From Bathynomus jamesi (Eukaryota > Arthropoda > Malacostraca > Isopoda > Cirolanidae): 64,000 bases of DNA. Below, piece after piece: positions 53,564 through 63,974 of this stretch (its first letter is position 1; every line of letters begins with the position of its first letter). The translations under genes and the position numbers were made by a program. The notes beneath the pieces were generated by a model. It ran no database searches and was not told the DNA's origin. It saw nothing but the letters and a program-made list of their open reading frames with translations. Location of the stretch: the NCBI GenBank assembly GCA_023014485.1, contig JAJOZX010000484.1:485001-549000 (forward strand), given 5' to 3'.

Positions 53564-55267
53564 TCAACGATCCTTTGGTATCTCCACGAGGTCGTTTCCA
53601 TCTTCGTTCCTGAAATGTACGAGCCCATCTTTGAGGTTGTACTGTTCTTTTACCTTCGATGGTTCCTTTTGTTCCAGGCGCGCCCGAAGGTTTTGGGTGT
53701 GTTGGTCCTGTTGTTGGGAGTATTGCAGACACTCGTAGTCGAACACAGGAAGAAGTCCTATTTTATTCACTCGGGCGTCGGGCTTGAGTCTCGACAATCC
53801 GTCTGGAATAACTTGCAGTTTTCCCGGTTTGTATACGATTTTCGCTGCAAAATCCTGAATCAACAGAGCCCATCTACTCAATCGTCCTTCAAGTAGCTTG
53901 TCCTTGAAGAGGTACGTGAGTGGCTTATGATCAGTCTTGATGGTTACATCGTAGCCATAGACGATATTTCGGAATTTTTTCAAAGCCCAATATACCGCTA
54001 GGGCCTCTCGGTCCGTAGTGGAATAATTCCGTTGAGGTGCAGAGAGAAGTTGACTGGCATAAGCAATGGGTAATTCCACACCGTCTACGTCCTGTAACAG
54101 GACGGCTCCTAGTCCATAGGAGGAAGCATCTGTGGCTATGATGAAGGGTCTTGTGTAATCAGGATATTGTAAAATGGGATGACAGGTTAGTTTATTAATT
54201 AAAGTTTCAAAGGCATGTTGGTGATCGGATTCCCAGTTAAATTTCGAATTTTTCTGGAACAAATTAGTAATGGGTTTAGCAATATTCGAAAATTGGGGGA
54301 TAAAGTTCCGATAGAATCCGACAAAACCAATAAATGCACGGGCGTCGTCGATGGTCTTGGGTACAGGGTACCTTTCCAGGGCTTCGAGTTTGGCTGGATC
54401 AGGTTTAATTCCTGTGGACGAGAGTAGGAATCCTAGGTATACCAGGGATTCTTGTAAAAAATTGCACTTTGCAAGCTTCAGTTTAAGGTGTGCTTTTCTC
54501 AAGTGTGATAGCACATTATGAAGGCGTTGAAAGTGTGTTTTTATGTCCGAACTATAGACGATAATATCGTCAAGATACACGAGAGCTTCGACACCTAATA
54601 GGTCGGAAAGGACTATATTCATCAACCTAGAGAAATTAGCAGGCCCATTTCGGACTCCGAAAGGTAAAACCTGGAATTCGTAATGGCCTCGGTTAGTGGA
54701 GAAAGCAGTCAATGCCCGAGATTCGGGACTGACCTCCATTTGCCAATAACCTGATGCTAAATCGAGGGATGAAAAAAAGTTCGCTTTCCCTACGTTCAGA
54801 ATTGTTTCCTGCATGTTTGGAATCGGGAAACGGTCTGGGATGGTAATGTTATTCAGGCGTCTAAAATCTATACAAGGGCGAGATGTTCCGTCCTTTTTGG
54901 AGACGAGAATCATAGGAGCGGACCAGGGACTAGCTGAAGGCTGAATGACATCCTGCTCCAACATGTCCTTGATGTGTTCCTCAATAGTGACTAACTGAGA
55001 ATGTGGAACCCGATAGGGAGGAATGAAAATGGGTTTGGAATTGGGTTCCAACTTGATTTCAAAAGGGACCAAATTAGTTCGGCCCAGAGGATCTCCGGTT
55101 AGGGCAATCACATCTTTATTTCTTATCAGGAAATCGAGAAGTGATTCCATTAGTTTGGGATCCTGTAAAGCTGGTGACTCCTGAAGGGAGTGCTTCAGAC
55201 ATTTCTTATATTCTTCTTTTAATATTGAAGGCTTTAATTCTAAGGAACTGGAAACACGATTTATCAT
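53564..55267 (-). CDS. Ty3/gypsy reverse transcriptase and RNase H (long open part of pol)
   Basis: 567 residues without a stop. RT: YRVPHSQLVTIEEHIKDMLE, SPWSAPMILVSKKDGTSRPC, IDFRRLNNITIPDRFPIPNM, FSSLDLASGYWQMEV, and VYLDDIIVYS with the catalytic YLDD near residues 229-232. RNase H from about 330: FIIATDASSYGLGAVLLQ near residue 375, TDREALAVYWALKKF and TDHKPLTYLF with its acidic residues, DGLSRL at its end. A methionine starts the frame, but pol in this family is one polyprotein, so the true N-terminus lies upstream in the protease. It copies the RNA genome; this is the best-preserved part of the element. Confidence 0.95.
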   Translation of the reverse strand: MINRVSSSLELKPSILKEEYKKCLKHSLQESPALQDPKLMESLLDFLIRNKDVIALTGDPLGRTNLVPFEIKLEPNSKPIFIPPYRVPHSQLVTIEEHIKDMLEQDVIQPSASPWSAPMILVSKKDGTSRPCIDFRRLNNITIPDRFPIPNMQETILNVGKANFFSSLDLASGYWQMEVSPESRALTAFSTNRGHYEFQVLPFGVRNGPANFSRLMNIVLSDLLGVEALVYLDDIIVYSSDIKTHFQRLHNVLSHLRKAHLKLKLAKCNFLQESLVYLGFLLSSTGIKPDPAKLEALERYPVPKTIDDARAFIGFVGFYRNFIPQFSNIAKPITNLFQKNSKFNWESDHQHAFETLINKLTCHPILQYPDYTRPFIIATDASSYGLGAVLLQDVDGVELPIAYASQLLSAPQRNYSTTDREALAVYWALKKFRNIVYGYDVTIKTDHKPLTYLFKDKLLEGRLSRWALLIQDFAAKIVYKPGKLQVIPDGLSRLKPDARVNKIGLLPVFDYECLQYSQQQDQHTQNLRARLEQKEPSKVKEQYNLKDGLVHFRNEDGNDLVEIPKDR

Positions 55268-56360
55268 ACTGATGGGGAAATCTGAATCTACTTCTACTGT
55301 GGAAACAGTTCCTATTTTCTGATTTGAAGTTAATTCTATAGGACTTTCTCCTTTGTTTAAACAAACAACAGGGATAGCTGAATTCTGACTCTGACTAAGG
55401 ACTTGGGCAATAAGAACATCTCTTTTGAAATTACTTTTCTCTGTAATCAGAGTACGCTCTGACTCTAATAATTTTCCTTGACTGTTAACTACTTTTGCTA
55501 GGAAACAAATCTTCTCATAAGGTGCTACTGTTATATGCTCGGTAGGGCATATGAAAAATTGTGAATCTGATTCTGGTTCGGCGACTAAAATTTGCCTTAT
55601 TGGCTGAACTGAAGCTGGCTGACTGGAAACTGACTGACTGGAAACTGGCTGACTGGAAGCTGGCTGACTGGAAACTGACTGACTGGAAACTGACTGACTG
55701 GAAACTGACTGACTGGAAACTGACTGACTGGAAACTGACTGTGACTGGAAACTGCCTGGGTTGATCCAACTGGATTCAACAACTGGAACTGATTACCCTG
55801 GGGTCTGATTTCTGGAGCGGTTGTCCCTCTGGATGCAACCGGCCGACTTGATCTGCTATCAAGTAGAGGGGGTTTCCTATTTCTTTCGGAAATCTGAACT
55901 GAGCTAAGTCTATTAGCATTAAGTTGTCTGTCATCCTCGCGGAGATGGTGTGTCCTATTTCGACACTTTACTAACTTTCCGGCTGGGTAAATCTCCCATT
56001 GATTCCGGTTAAAAAAATCCATCCCTAGTAGGATGTCTGTCTGAAAGGTGGCGACTGTGTCCACTATACAACATTTCGCGGGGTATACCGCGTTTCCAAT
56101 TTCTAAATATAACTCAATTTCTCCGTATGTGGGTATGGGTGTGCCCGTAACTCCTCTAAGTTGGCAGGATGGTGCCTTAAGTTCATATTTATAATTTGTA
56201 CTCTCTAGTAATTCATCTACGCATTGTTTCTTAATTAACGTCGCGTGTGCTCCTGTATCTAGGAGAGCAGTTAAATCTTGGTTATCCGTACTACAATTTA
56301 TTATTAAATCTAAGAGGTCCGCACCTATTATCCTGATGGGGAGTTTGTGTGCGTATCTGG
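55268..56360 (-). pseudogene. Aspartic protease and linker of pol
   Basis: Minus strand. LTALLDTGAHATLIKK near 56240-56285 contains the DTG catalytic triplet, and TDILLGMDFFNRNQWEIYP near 55985-56045 the ILG-type end of the fold. It is a retroviral-type protease cutting the polyproteins. A linker with the (SQFPV)n repeat follows, and the frame breaks before the RT part at about 55500. Confidence 0.85.
55612..55760 (-). repeat. 15-bp coding minisatellite in pol, (SQFPV)n
   Basis: About nine units of CTGACTGACTGGAAA (plus sense), in frame on the minus strand as SQFPV with SQLPV variants. A multiple of three keeps the frame, so copy number can change without breaking pol. Confidence 0.95.
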
Positions 56361-56375
56361 GCTTACTACTGTAAT

Positions 56376-57760
56376 TTAGGAGGGAGGAGGTTGAACTGCT
56401 GCCTCCAATGTAGGGTCTAAAAAAGGGCTCACATGGTCTTCTATGGGAGGACCTGGATCATATTCTACGGGAATATCATACGCTGGAGGGTGTTCTTGAA
56501 AACTGTTCTCTGGGGAAAATGATTCCTCCCCGGGTACTTCTACGTACCGAACTAGTTGACCTTGCTGGTTGTATTGGGGTTTATACATGGGGTAAGAGTG
56601 TGGGTGACCCTGTGGTCGTGATCTATTGGGTTGGTAGTTCGACTGAGGCTGGGAATGGACTGGTTTCTGGGGATTGGTTGACTTTTGGGATACGTTTTGG
56701 GGACGTGGTTGGTTTGGTTTCTGAAAGTGGGGTCTATACCCTGCAGGGGCTTTATCAGCACACTTTTGGCGATCGCCACGGCGATGACCATGTTCGTGAC
56801 AGTGGGAGCAATACGAGGGGTAATTACATTGACTTATCATATGCCCGAAACTATCACAGTTAAAACACTGTGGAGGAGGGCGTGTATTCTGGGTTTGGGG
56901 GGCTTGTTTCTGGGGTGTTCCCTGTATTTGCCTTGGTTTATATTGTTGTTGTTGTTGCTGTTGGTATTGGTGTTGTGGCTGCTGCTGAATATAATGTACG
57001 GGGTTTCTCTACCCTTTCGGTAGTTTTGGTTTGCTAAATCGGGGTGATGTTCCCGTGTTTTGTTTATGGCTACACTGACAGGTTTGTCAACATTTAAAAA
57101 CTCCTGAAACTTTTTTTTAGGCGCTCCGGGTAGGTTTTGGTAAATGGTTGTGGCTACTATTAGATTTCTTTGTTTCGAAGTAAAAGTTATGCCACATGCA
57201 TTTTCTGCGGCCCGGAGGGCTTCTCCTACAAGTTTGTGTGTACGTGTAATAAAATTGTTTAAATCCTCGTGTTCCTCTTTCTTCCATTTAGCTTGGAAGA
57301 CTGCTTCTAATGTGGCTAAGGGTTGTGCAAGGGTTATTTCTTTAAAAAATTCTAATAGGTTTTGTTTAAAATCGTCCCATGTTATAGCTTCGCTAATTGA
57401 TGGGACGTAAGTGACTGTGTCATGGGCATTTCCCTCTTTAGGGTCAATAAATCTTTTTGCTTCTCTGATTTTTATATCATCATCGGTAATATTCTCGCGT
57501 AAGAAATGTTGCTCTAAAGACTCAACCCAAGGTCTTACGCGCGGTTCAACAAAACGATTATCTATGGTCCCCTTAAAAATTAAAACAGTATGAGGAAGAT
57601 TTACTAATCTGCCTAAGTTAATGTATGCTGGGGCGGGGGTTTGAGACTGAGACATACTGACTTGTGTGTTTGGGAATATGTTTGAAGGGCGCGGGGTAGG
57701 TGGAAAAATGGGTGTAGGTAATTCTTCGATGTCAGAAAGCGCACCGTCTGAATCGCTCAT
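56376..57760 (-). pseudogene. Gag, in two frames
   Basis: The first part (56837-57760) starts MSDSDGALSDIEELP, with a proline-rich N-terminus and a capsid-like helical region (VRPWVESLEQHFLRENITDD, WDDFKQNLLEFFKE, LEAVFQAKWKKEEHEDLNNF, GEALRAAENACGI). The second part, in another frame (56376-56840), holds the nucleocapsid end: CHEHGHRRGDRQKC-type zinc knuckle at about 56770-56810 with a CNCDSFGH-like knuckle just upstream, then a proline/glutamine-rich tail. The frame jump lies in the Q-rich stretch near 56960-57010. A programmed shift is possible but there is no clear slippery site, so a mutation is likelier. Gag coats the RNA. Confidence 0.85.
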
Positions 57761-58411
57761 ATGTGAAGGTACTTATTAATGTTCTAATTAGGTCTGCTTG
57801 ACCGATCTTAATTCATGGAATGATCACTTAAGGGGTTTTCCTAACTACACTATCTAAAAAAAATAATGCACAACAATTTGCCTAACTCGGGGAAAATTTG
57901 AAAAGATTGCAAACAAAAATAAAAATGTAAACAAAATTTCACTCAAATGTACGTGATGGTATGGTAATACTATGTTTGGTACATTAAATAAAATTATACT
58001 ATACTAACTAGAATAGTAAAAATAACTGAAAATAACTGTGACAATACTGTTTTCAATAAAAAGAGTGTATCACTGGTGTCTGAAGTGTTCACTGTGTTTT
58101 TTGTTAATTCTGGCTCAATACTAAATATTAATTGTTAATAATAATGACTTTTCAAATGTTTAGAAATTATTTTTTAAAAATTTTGTACTTAACAAGATTC
58201 CTACGGCGAAATCCTTTGAGGTGTGTCCTGAAGACGTGTCTGGCTGGCCACTTGTTCCTAGATGAAAAGTAGGCGTGAAGAACTTGGAGTCGTAACGCAC
58301 CGGTTCAAGGGTGGATGTGACGAACTAGAAGTCGTGACACGCCGGTCAACTGGGTGTTGGTTCTGGTTCCAGAGTCTGGAAGACTGGAAGAATCCTGGAG
58401 TCGTGAAGATC
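57761..58411 (-). other. Leader (5' UTR) of LTR element 2
   Basis: Non-coding region between primer site and gag, about 650 bases. The part at 58180-58345 closely matches element 1 at 46360-46530, as expected for a packaging or replication signal shared by an autonomous element and its dependent relative. Confidence 0.75.
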
Positions 58412-58429
58412 CTGGTTAAAGGGTCGCCA
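58412..58429 (-). other. Primer-binding site of LTR element 2
   Basis: TGGCGACCCTTTAACCAGG-like on the minus strand, two bases after the LTR. It shares TGGCGACCC with element 1. Confidence 0.6.
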
Positions 58430-58431
58430 GT

Positions 58432-59497
58432 TGTTAACCCCTCCGTCTATGGCCCTGGGGTGGTTCGGATCGACGGGGGTTCTGGTTAGGAGGCAAGCAA
58501 CGGATGTGTGACTTGAAGTGGTTTTCTTCTATGTTACTCTCCGAGTTCTTCTATAGTGGCTCGGAGGACTCTGGTAGATTTGCAATCTAAATGCTGAAGG
58601 TTCCGGATTCTTCTTATAGCGTATCCGGAAAGTTTTCTAAGTTTTTCTGAAGAGAGCAAGGCTCGAAGGGGACAATAAAAAGTTTCTCCAATGTAACTTT
58701 ACTGCTAAAAGATACAGGTAGTGCTCAGCCTCTGAATTAGCTTCTGAATGCAATGGAATAATTTTAATGGGTTTATATACCCAAAAACTGCTAACATTAT
58801 TATTATTAAATGCTAAGAAGGCTGTATTATTTTTGCACAATATTTAAAAATAAGTAAATTTTTTAGCTGTGGTAAGGCTTGAACGAGTAAACAAAATATT
58901 TGAAGACGAAACCATATTTTTATCTTAAACCGCGACTTTTCAGATCTGATGTTATCATGATCTGCCAAGTTAACTAAAAGTGGAAATCGGACTATGCATC
59001 TTTACACTAAAATATGCATATGAGTGAAATTTTAAGGTTTAAGATGTACAATTTTAATGCTTAGGCAAGACATGATCTCATTGTTTATAACGAAAGAGAG
59101 TGTATACAAAATGTGAACATTGCAAAGCTTAAACAGGATTCCTTATTAAGCGAAATCTAAAAAAATGATTATGAGATTTTAAAAAACAACAGGTCACCAA
59201 TTATTTAGCAAAGTAGAAAGCAATCAAAAATTTTATCCAAACTCGCGTTGGGCGATTTTGGTCCTTATGTAAAAATGAATACACACACGTACATACATAT
59301 GAGTATAGGCATTATATAAAGTTAAATATATAAGAATATACAGAATTATATAAATACATGAACCATATAACACATGAATTTTTAAAATGGATACTTTTTC
59401 TTACAATGGATACAGAGACTATATAAATGAATACAAGAATTACATGAAGGATAAGATAATATAGGAATATGGGAATTATTTATGGTTCATTTTTACA
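58432..59497 (-). repeat. LTR element 2, right (5') LTR
   Basis: 1066 bp. Two 12-mer units instead of four; otherwise nearly identical to the left LTR. Confidence 0.95.
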
Positions 59498-59503
59498 TAT
59501 ATA

Positions 59504-59566
<63 letters not shown>
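59498..59566. repeat. (TA)n microsatellite
   Basis: Between LTR element 2 and the next mariner. Confidence 0.95.
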
Positions 59567-59569
<3 letters not shown>

Positions 59570-60467
59570 GGCGTCCCAAAAAAATGTATACACACTTTAA
59601 CGCTGATAGCTCAATTGATGTTTCTTTCTTTCCAAGTTAAACCCATTAGAATTAATAATGGCAGTCAGACTAAGCTGTTGAACAAAGGAAATTCATTCTA
59701 AAAATGCTACTGGAAGTGTGAAAACGCAGTTGAAGTGCAAAGACAGTTTAGGAGGGAGTTTCAAACAGATCCACCAACGCGACTTACCATCACTCGAATT
59801 AGAGATAAGTTTGAAGCCGATGGAACTGTTCAGAATGTCCAAGAAGTCGTTCCGGAAGACCACGGACATCGACAAGCCCCACAAAGCAAGAAAGAGTACT
59901 GGAAACGTAATCACCAAAGTCCAAGAAAATCTGTGCGGCAAGCGAGTCGTGAGGTAGGAATTTCAGATCGTCTGTCCAACGCATTTTTGAAGCGCTGTCA
60001 ATGGAAAAGTTACATTCCAAATTAGTCCATGCTATTAATGAAGATGATCCGGACCGAAGAGTGGAGTATTGCGAGTGTACTTGGCACGATGTGGATGTGG
60101 ATTGGATGAAGGGGTTTCGTAGAATACCCTCCGCGTTCACCAGACCTCACACCACTAGACTTTTTTTTATGGGGATACTTAAAAGCAAAGTCTACGCTAT
60201 AAAACCTCAACAGTCGCTGAATTGGAGAGCAGCCATTGAACGAGATGCACCACAATACCAACGAATGTTTCGTGATGTTTGCGATTCCATTGCTTCGCGT
60301 TATCAGCAGTGCCTGGACCAGAACGGACGTCAGTTTGAAAACAGGCGTTGACAAAACAATTAAATAATGTCTGTAGATTCTATTACATTTTGAAATGAAA
60401 TGTATTTTAATAAACACTGCCTTTATAAGTATTTAAAGTGTGTATACATTTTGTTTGGGACGCCCTG
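59567..60467 (+). mobile_element. Decayed DD41D-type mariner, 901 bp
   Basis: Ends CAGGGCGTCCCAAAAAAATG and the inverse CATTTTGTTTGGGACGCCCTG (one substitution), with GTATACACACTTTAA inside both. TA flanks at 59565-59566 and 60468-60469. Confidence 0.92.
59700..60351 (+). pseudogene. Mariner transposase relic (HTH and C-terminal end)
   Basis: First HTH of the DUF4817 type at 59735-59830 ([33 protein letters not shown]), then frame-shifted hook and second HTH ([16 protein letters not shown]). Most of the DDE domain is deleted. At 60140-60351 the end remains: a degraded SPDLTPLDFF-like block near 60145-60165 followed by KSKVYA and RFENRR-like terminus. Short for a mariner (about 340 residues expected) and broken at about three points. 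Confidence 0.8.
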
Positions 60468-60486
60468 TATATATATATATATATAT

Positions 60487-60775
60487 GTTAAACACAGACC
60501 TTGCATGACAAGGAACTCTTCTGGGAAAATTAAATCCACTATAGTCCGAATAAGTAATGGTAAATGACAATACCATAGTTTTTTTTCCCGACCCGTTGCC
60601 CACGTCGGGCTAAAATCATGAAAAAGGAAAAACTATGGTATTTGTCATTTACCATTACTTATTCGGACTATAGTGGATTTAATTTTCCCAGAAGAGTTCC
60701 TTGTTCCATGCAGGTCTGTGTTTAACATATAATGTTCTCAGGGAACCATTCTGAGTTTGTGTATTATATAAATAT
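60487..60775. repeat. Hairpin copy of the 450-bp repeat family
   Basis: Two partial units in inverted orientation: GTTAAACACAGACC (60487) reads back as GGTCTGTGTTTAAC ending at about 60725, with arms of about 105-130 bases and a short spacer near 60590-60600. It ends with ACCATTCTGAGTTTGTGTAT like the copy at 37690. Confidence 0.9.
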
Positions 60776-60783
60776 TATATATA

Positions 60784-62605
60784 TGGGAATGAACTCAGAA
60801 TGGTCCCCTGAGTTTTTTATGATACACACAGACAGTGCATGGAACAAGGAACTCTTCTGGGATAATTAAATCCACTATAGTCCGAATAAGTAATGGTAAA
60901 TGGAAAATACCATAGTTTTTCTTTTTCATGATGCTAGCCCGACGTGGGCAACGGGTCACTCGCAAAGAGGTCCCATAAATATAGCTTCCCTCACCAGCTA
61001 TCTGCAAAAGCAGACAGGATCCAGCTTTGGGACATGTATCTAGGGTTTAAAGCACCTAGCCATGCTACATTTAGAACCTCAATATAAGCAAAAGACTCGC
61101 TGCCTTCCACGTCAGATTGAATGCATCAAAGAAAAGAAAAAGGGTAACTATTATATTTTAGCCAAAAACCAAAACTTAAACCTCAACTGGCAGAATGAGC
61201 GTCCACTTTTCAGGCACATAACATGTCCGTTTCAAGATGGGAATGAACTCAGAATGGTCCCCTAGTTTTTTATGATACACAGACAGTGCATGGAACAAGG
61301 AACTCTTCTGGGATAATTAATCCACTATAGTCCGAATAAGTAATGGTAAATGACAAATACCATAGTTTTCTTTTTCATGATGCTAGCACCGACTGGGCAA
61401 CGGTCACTCGCAAGAGGTCCCCATAATATAGCTTCCATCACAGCTATATGCAAAGCAGGACAGGATCCAGCTTTGGGACATGGATCTAGGTTTAAAGCAC
61501 CTAGCCATACTACATTTAGAACCTCAATATAAGCAAAAGACTCGCTGCCTTCACGTCAGATTGAATGCATCAAAGAAAAGAAAAAGGGTAACTATTATAT
61601 TTTTAGCCAAAAACCAAAACTTAAACCTCACTGGCAGAATTGAGCGTCCACTTTTCAAGTCACATAACATGTCCGTTTCAAGATGGGAATGAACTCAGAA
61701 CTCAGGGGACCATTCTGAGTTCATTCCCATCTTGAAACGGACATGTTATGTGCTTGAAAAGTGGACGCTCAATTCTGCCAGTTCAGGTTAAGTTTTGGTT
61801 TTTGGCTAAAAATATAATAGTTACCCCCTTTTTCTTTTTCTTTGATGCATTCATCTGACGTGAAGGCAGCGAGTCTTTTGCTTTATTGAGGTTCTAAATG
61901 TAGCATGGCTAGGTGCTTTAAACCTAGATCCATGTCCCAAAGCTGGATCCTGTCTGCTTTGCAGATAGTTGGTGAGGGAAGCTATATTTATGGGACCTCT
62001 TTGCGAGTGACCCGTTGCCCACGTCGGGCTAGCATCATGAAAAAGAAAAACTATGGTATTTGTCATTTACCATTACTTATTCGGACTATAGTGGATTTAA
62101 TTATCCCAGAAGAGTTCCTTGTTCCATGCACTGTCTGTGTGTATCATAAAACACTCAGGAGACCATTCTGAGTTCATTCCCATCTTGAAACGGACATGTT
62201 ATGTGCCTTGAAAAGTGGACGCTCAATTCTGCCAGTTGAGGTTTAAGTTCTGGTTTTTGGCTAAAAATATAATAGTTACCCCTTTTTCTTTTTCTTTGAT
62301 GAATCAATCTGACGTGAAGGCAGCGGTCTTTTGCTTATATTGAGGTTCTAAATGTAGCATGGCTAGGTGCTTTAAACCCTAGATCCATGTCCCAAAGCTG
62401 GATCCTGTCTGCTTTGCAGATAGCTGGTGAGGGAAGCTATATTTATGGGACCTCTTTGCGAGTGACCCGTTGCCCACGTCGGCTAGCATCATGAAAAAGA
62501 AAAACTATGGTATTTGTCATTTACCATTACTTATTCGGACTATAGTGGATTTAATTATCCCAGAAGAGTTCCTTGTTCCATGCACTGTCTGTGTGTATCA
62601 TATAT
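60784..62605. repeat. Palindromic array of a roughly 450-bp repeat
   Basis: Four units: two head-to-tail in one orientation (60784-61239, 61240-61697), then two in the opposite orientation (61702-62151, 62152-62605). The symmetry centre is at about 61700 (GAACTCAGAACTCAGGGGAC). Each unit includes GGGAATGAACTCAGAATGG, TAATGGTAAATGACAAATAC, CCCGACGTGGGCAACGGGTC, CACCAGCTATCTGCAAAGCA and AACATGTCCGTTTCAAGAT. The second unit has many single-base losses. No known gene or transposon protein is encoded; open frames recur only because the units are copies. Array ends abut (TA)n. Confidence 0.93.
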
Positions 62606-62689
62606 ATATATATATATCTTTCTCGGTGTACATTGTATAATTTAAAACTTTCGTTTTAGACCATGGAATTCACTTTAACGGTGTCCGGC
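62606..62689. other. (TA)n end and short unassigned stretch
   Basis: A short TA tract, then sequence with no recognisable feature. Confidence 0.5.
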
Positions 62690-62842
62690 GAATTTGTCTA
62701 CAACAATTTGCCTAAAGATACAATTCATCTACAACAATTTGTCTACAACAATTAGTCTACAGATACAATTTAACTACAATAATTTGTCTACAGATACAAT
62801 TTAACTACAATAATTTGTCGACAGATACAATTTGTCTTGAGA
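62690..62842. repeat. Degenerate minisatellite, about 28-bp unit
   Basis: Five units of the type ACAATAATTTGTCTACAGAT with CAATTTAACT. Confidence 0.9.
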
Positions 62843-62870
62843 AACTATTACTAATATTATTTAAAAAAAT

Positions 62871-62957
62871 GACGATTGGTTAGGTTAAGTCGTGATATTT
62901 TCGTATGTTTTAACAGTAAACTAACGAAAATATCATGACTTAACCTAACCAATCGTC
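62871..62957. repeat. Short hairpin, 34-bp arms
   Basis: GACGATTGGTTAGGTTAAGT continuing CGTGATATTTTCGT reads back from 62957 with one mismatch around a 19-base loop. The arms contain GGTTAGGTTA, a telomere-like pair of units. Confidence 0.9.
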
Positions 62958-63132
62958 AAGGGTGTACTAACTTTTTACGGCCTTTCTCTGAATCAATAAA
63001 TTGAAGAGGCATTTTGGGTTACTGAACAGGAACAATGTAAAAGTCCAGGATGACTGCAATTTTAAGTGCGAAAACTAAGACATAATTTACTAGATTTAAA
63101 AAAGGCAACAAATGAACAACATTTCAGAATAG

Positions 63133-63137
<5 letters not shown>

Positions 63138-63195
<58 letters not shown>

Positions 63196-63196
63196 A
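63138..63196. repeat. (TA)n microsatellite
   Basis: Pure TA tract preceding a mariner element. Confidence 0.95.
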
Positions 63197-63202
63197 TACA
63201 CA

Positions 63203-63972
63203 CAGGGGTGGTGCAAAAGTCTGGACCCATAGGCGGTTTATATGGAAAAAAGTGTGGCCTGCAGGAAGTTATTATGAAATGAAATTTAATTAACCATACA
63301 CCAGTGACTAAATTATGTTAAATTAACGTTCTAGTTCAGAATTTACAATGAGTGTTCGAATTGATGTCCATCTTCTTCCAAACACTTTTCTACTCGGTTG
63401 ACACAAGACCTTTGCTCATTTGTAAGCATAGTAATATTCGTTCTTATGGCTTCAATTTCTGTTGTGATGTTATCCTTTAGCGCTTGTATTGTTCTTGGGT
63501 TGTTAACGTAAACCACTGATTTAAGGTGTCCCCGTAAGAAATAATCCAAAGAAGTCAAGTCTGGAGATCTGGGTGGCCATTCAATTGGCCCACGTCGTCC
63601 AATCCATTTCCCTGGAAATGTTTCATCTAAAAATTTGCGAACGACCTTTGCGAAATGTGGCGGAGCCCCATCCTGCTGAAACCACATAACTCTCCGATTT
63701 TGTAATGGTATTTCGTATAATCGAGGTCGCCTATCGGGGTGCTTAGCATTAAAACTATCTGCGACTGAACGTGAGGTGGCTCCTTCTTTTGCGTACAAAA
63801 GCACAAGCTCTATTCTTTCTGCTATTGTTAACTTCTCTGCCATAGAGTAACAATCTGAAAAATATTTAGTAAAATTATAAACAAAAATTAAATGATAAAA
63901 ACTATTATAAAAATCGAAAGATATTTTTTATATAGTAAATTGCCTATGGGTCCAGACTTTTGCACCACCCTG
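63203..63972 (-). mobile_element. DD41D mariner with in-frame internal deletion, 770 bp
   Basis: Ends CAGGGGTGGTGCAAAAGTCT and AGACTTTTGCACCACCCTG with GGACCCATAGGC inside. TA is present on the right (63973-63974) and mutated to CA on the left. Confidence 0.93.
63343..63843 (-). CDS. Internally deleted DD41D transposase, frame kept
   Basis: 166 residues where about 340 are expected. Residues 1-40 are the start of the first HTH (LTIAERIELVLLYAKEGATS, VADSFNAKHPDRR). Then it jumps directly to the catalytic domain: MWFQQDGAPPHFAKVVRKFL with D58, GRRGPIEWPPRSPDLTSLDY with D100 (41 residues between), then a full C-terminus to HQFEHSL. The missing part includes the second HTH and the first catalytic D. 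The junction near residue 40 keeps the frame, so a stable fusion protein is conceivable, but neither cutting nor specific binding is expected. Start and stop are natural. Confidence 0.9.
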   Translation of the reverse strand: MAEKLTIAERIELVLLYAKEGATSRSVADSFNAKHPDRRPRLYEIPLQNRRVMWFQQDGAPPHFAKVVRKFLDETFPGKWIGRRGPIEWPPRSPDLTSLDYFLRGHLKSVVYVNNPRTIQALKDNITTEIEAIRTNITMLTNEQRSCVNRVEKCLEEDGHQFEHSL

Positions 63973-63974
63973 TA

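Larger units (their letters stand above)
49052..59497 (-). mobile_element. LTR element 2: Ty3/gypsy retrotransposon with envelope-like region
   Basis: 10.4 kb on the minus strand: 5' LTR (right), primer site, gag, protease, RT/RNase H, integrase, envelope-like region, polypurine tract, 3' LTR (left). Order, RT type and the envelope remnant fit an errantivirus-like gypsy lineage of arthropods. All genes have frame breaks. The LTRs are alike apart from a short-repeat length difference and a few substitutions, so insertion is fairly recent. Confidence 0.95.

Noticed and set aside
61905..62171. Conserved open frame containing RCPRRASIMKKK in several places
   Set aside because: Present only because the 450-bp units are near-identical; no codon-position bias in the differences that I can see.
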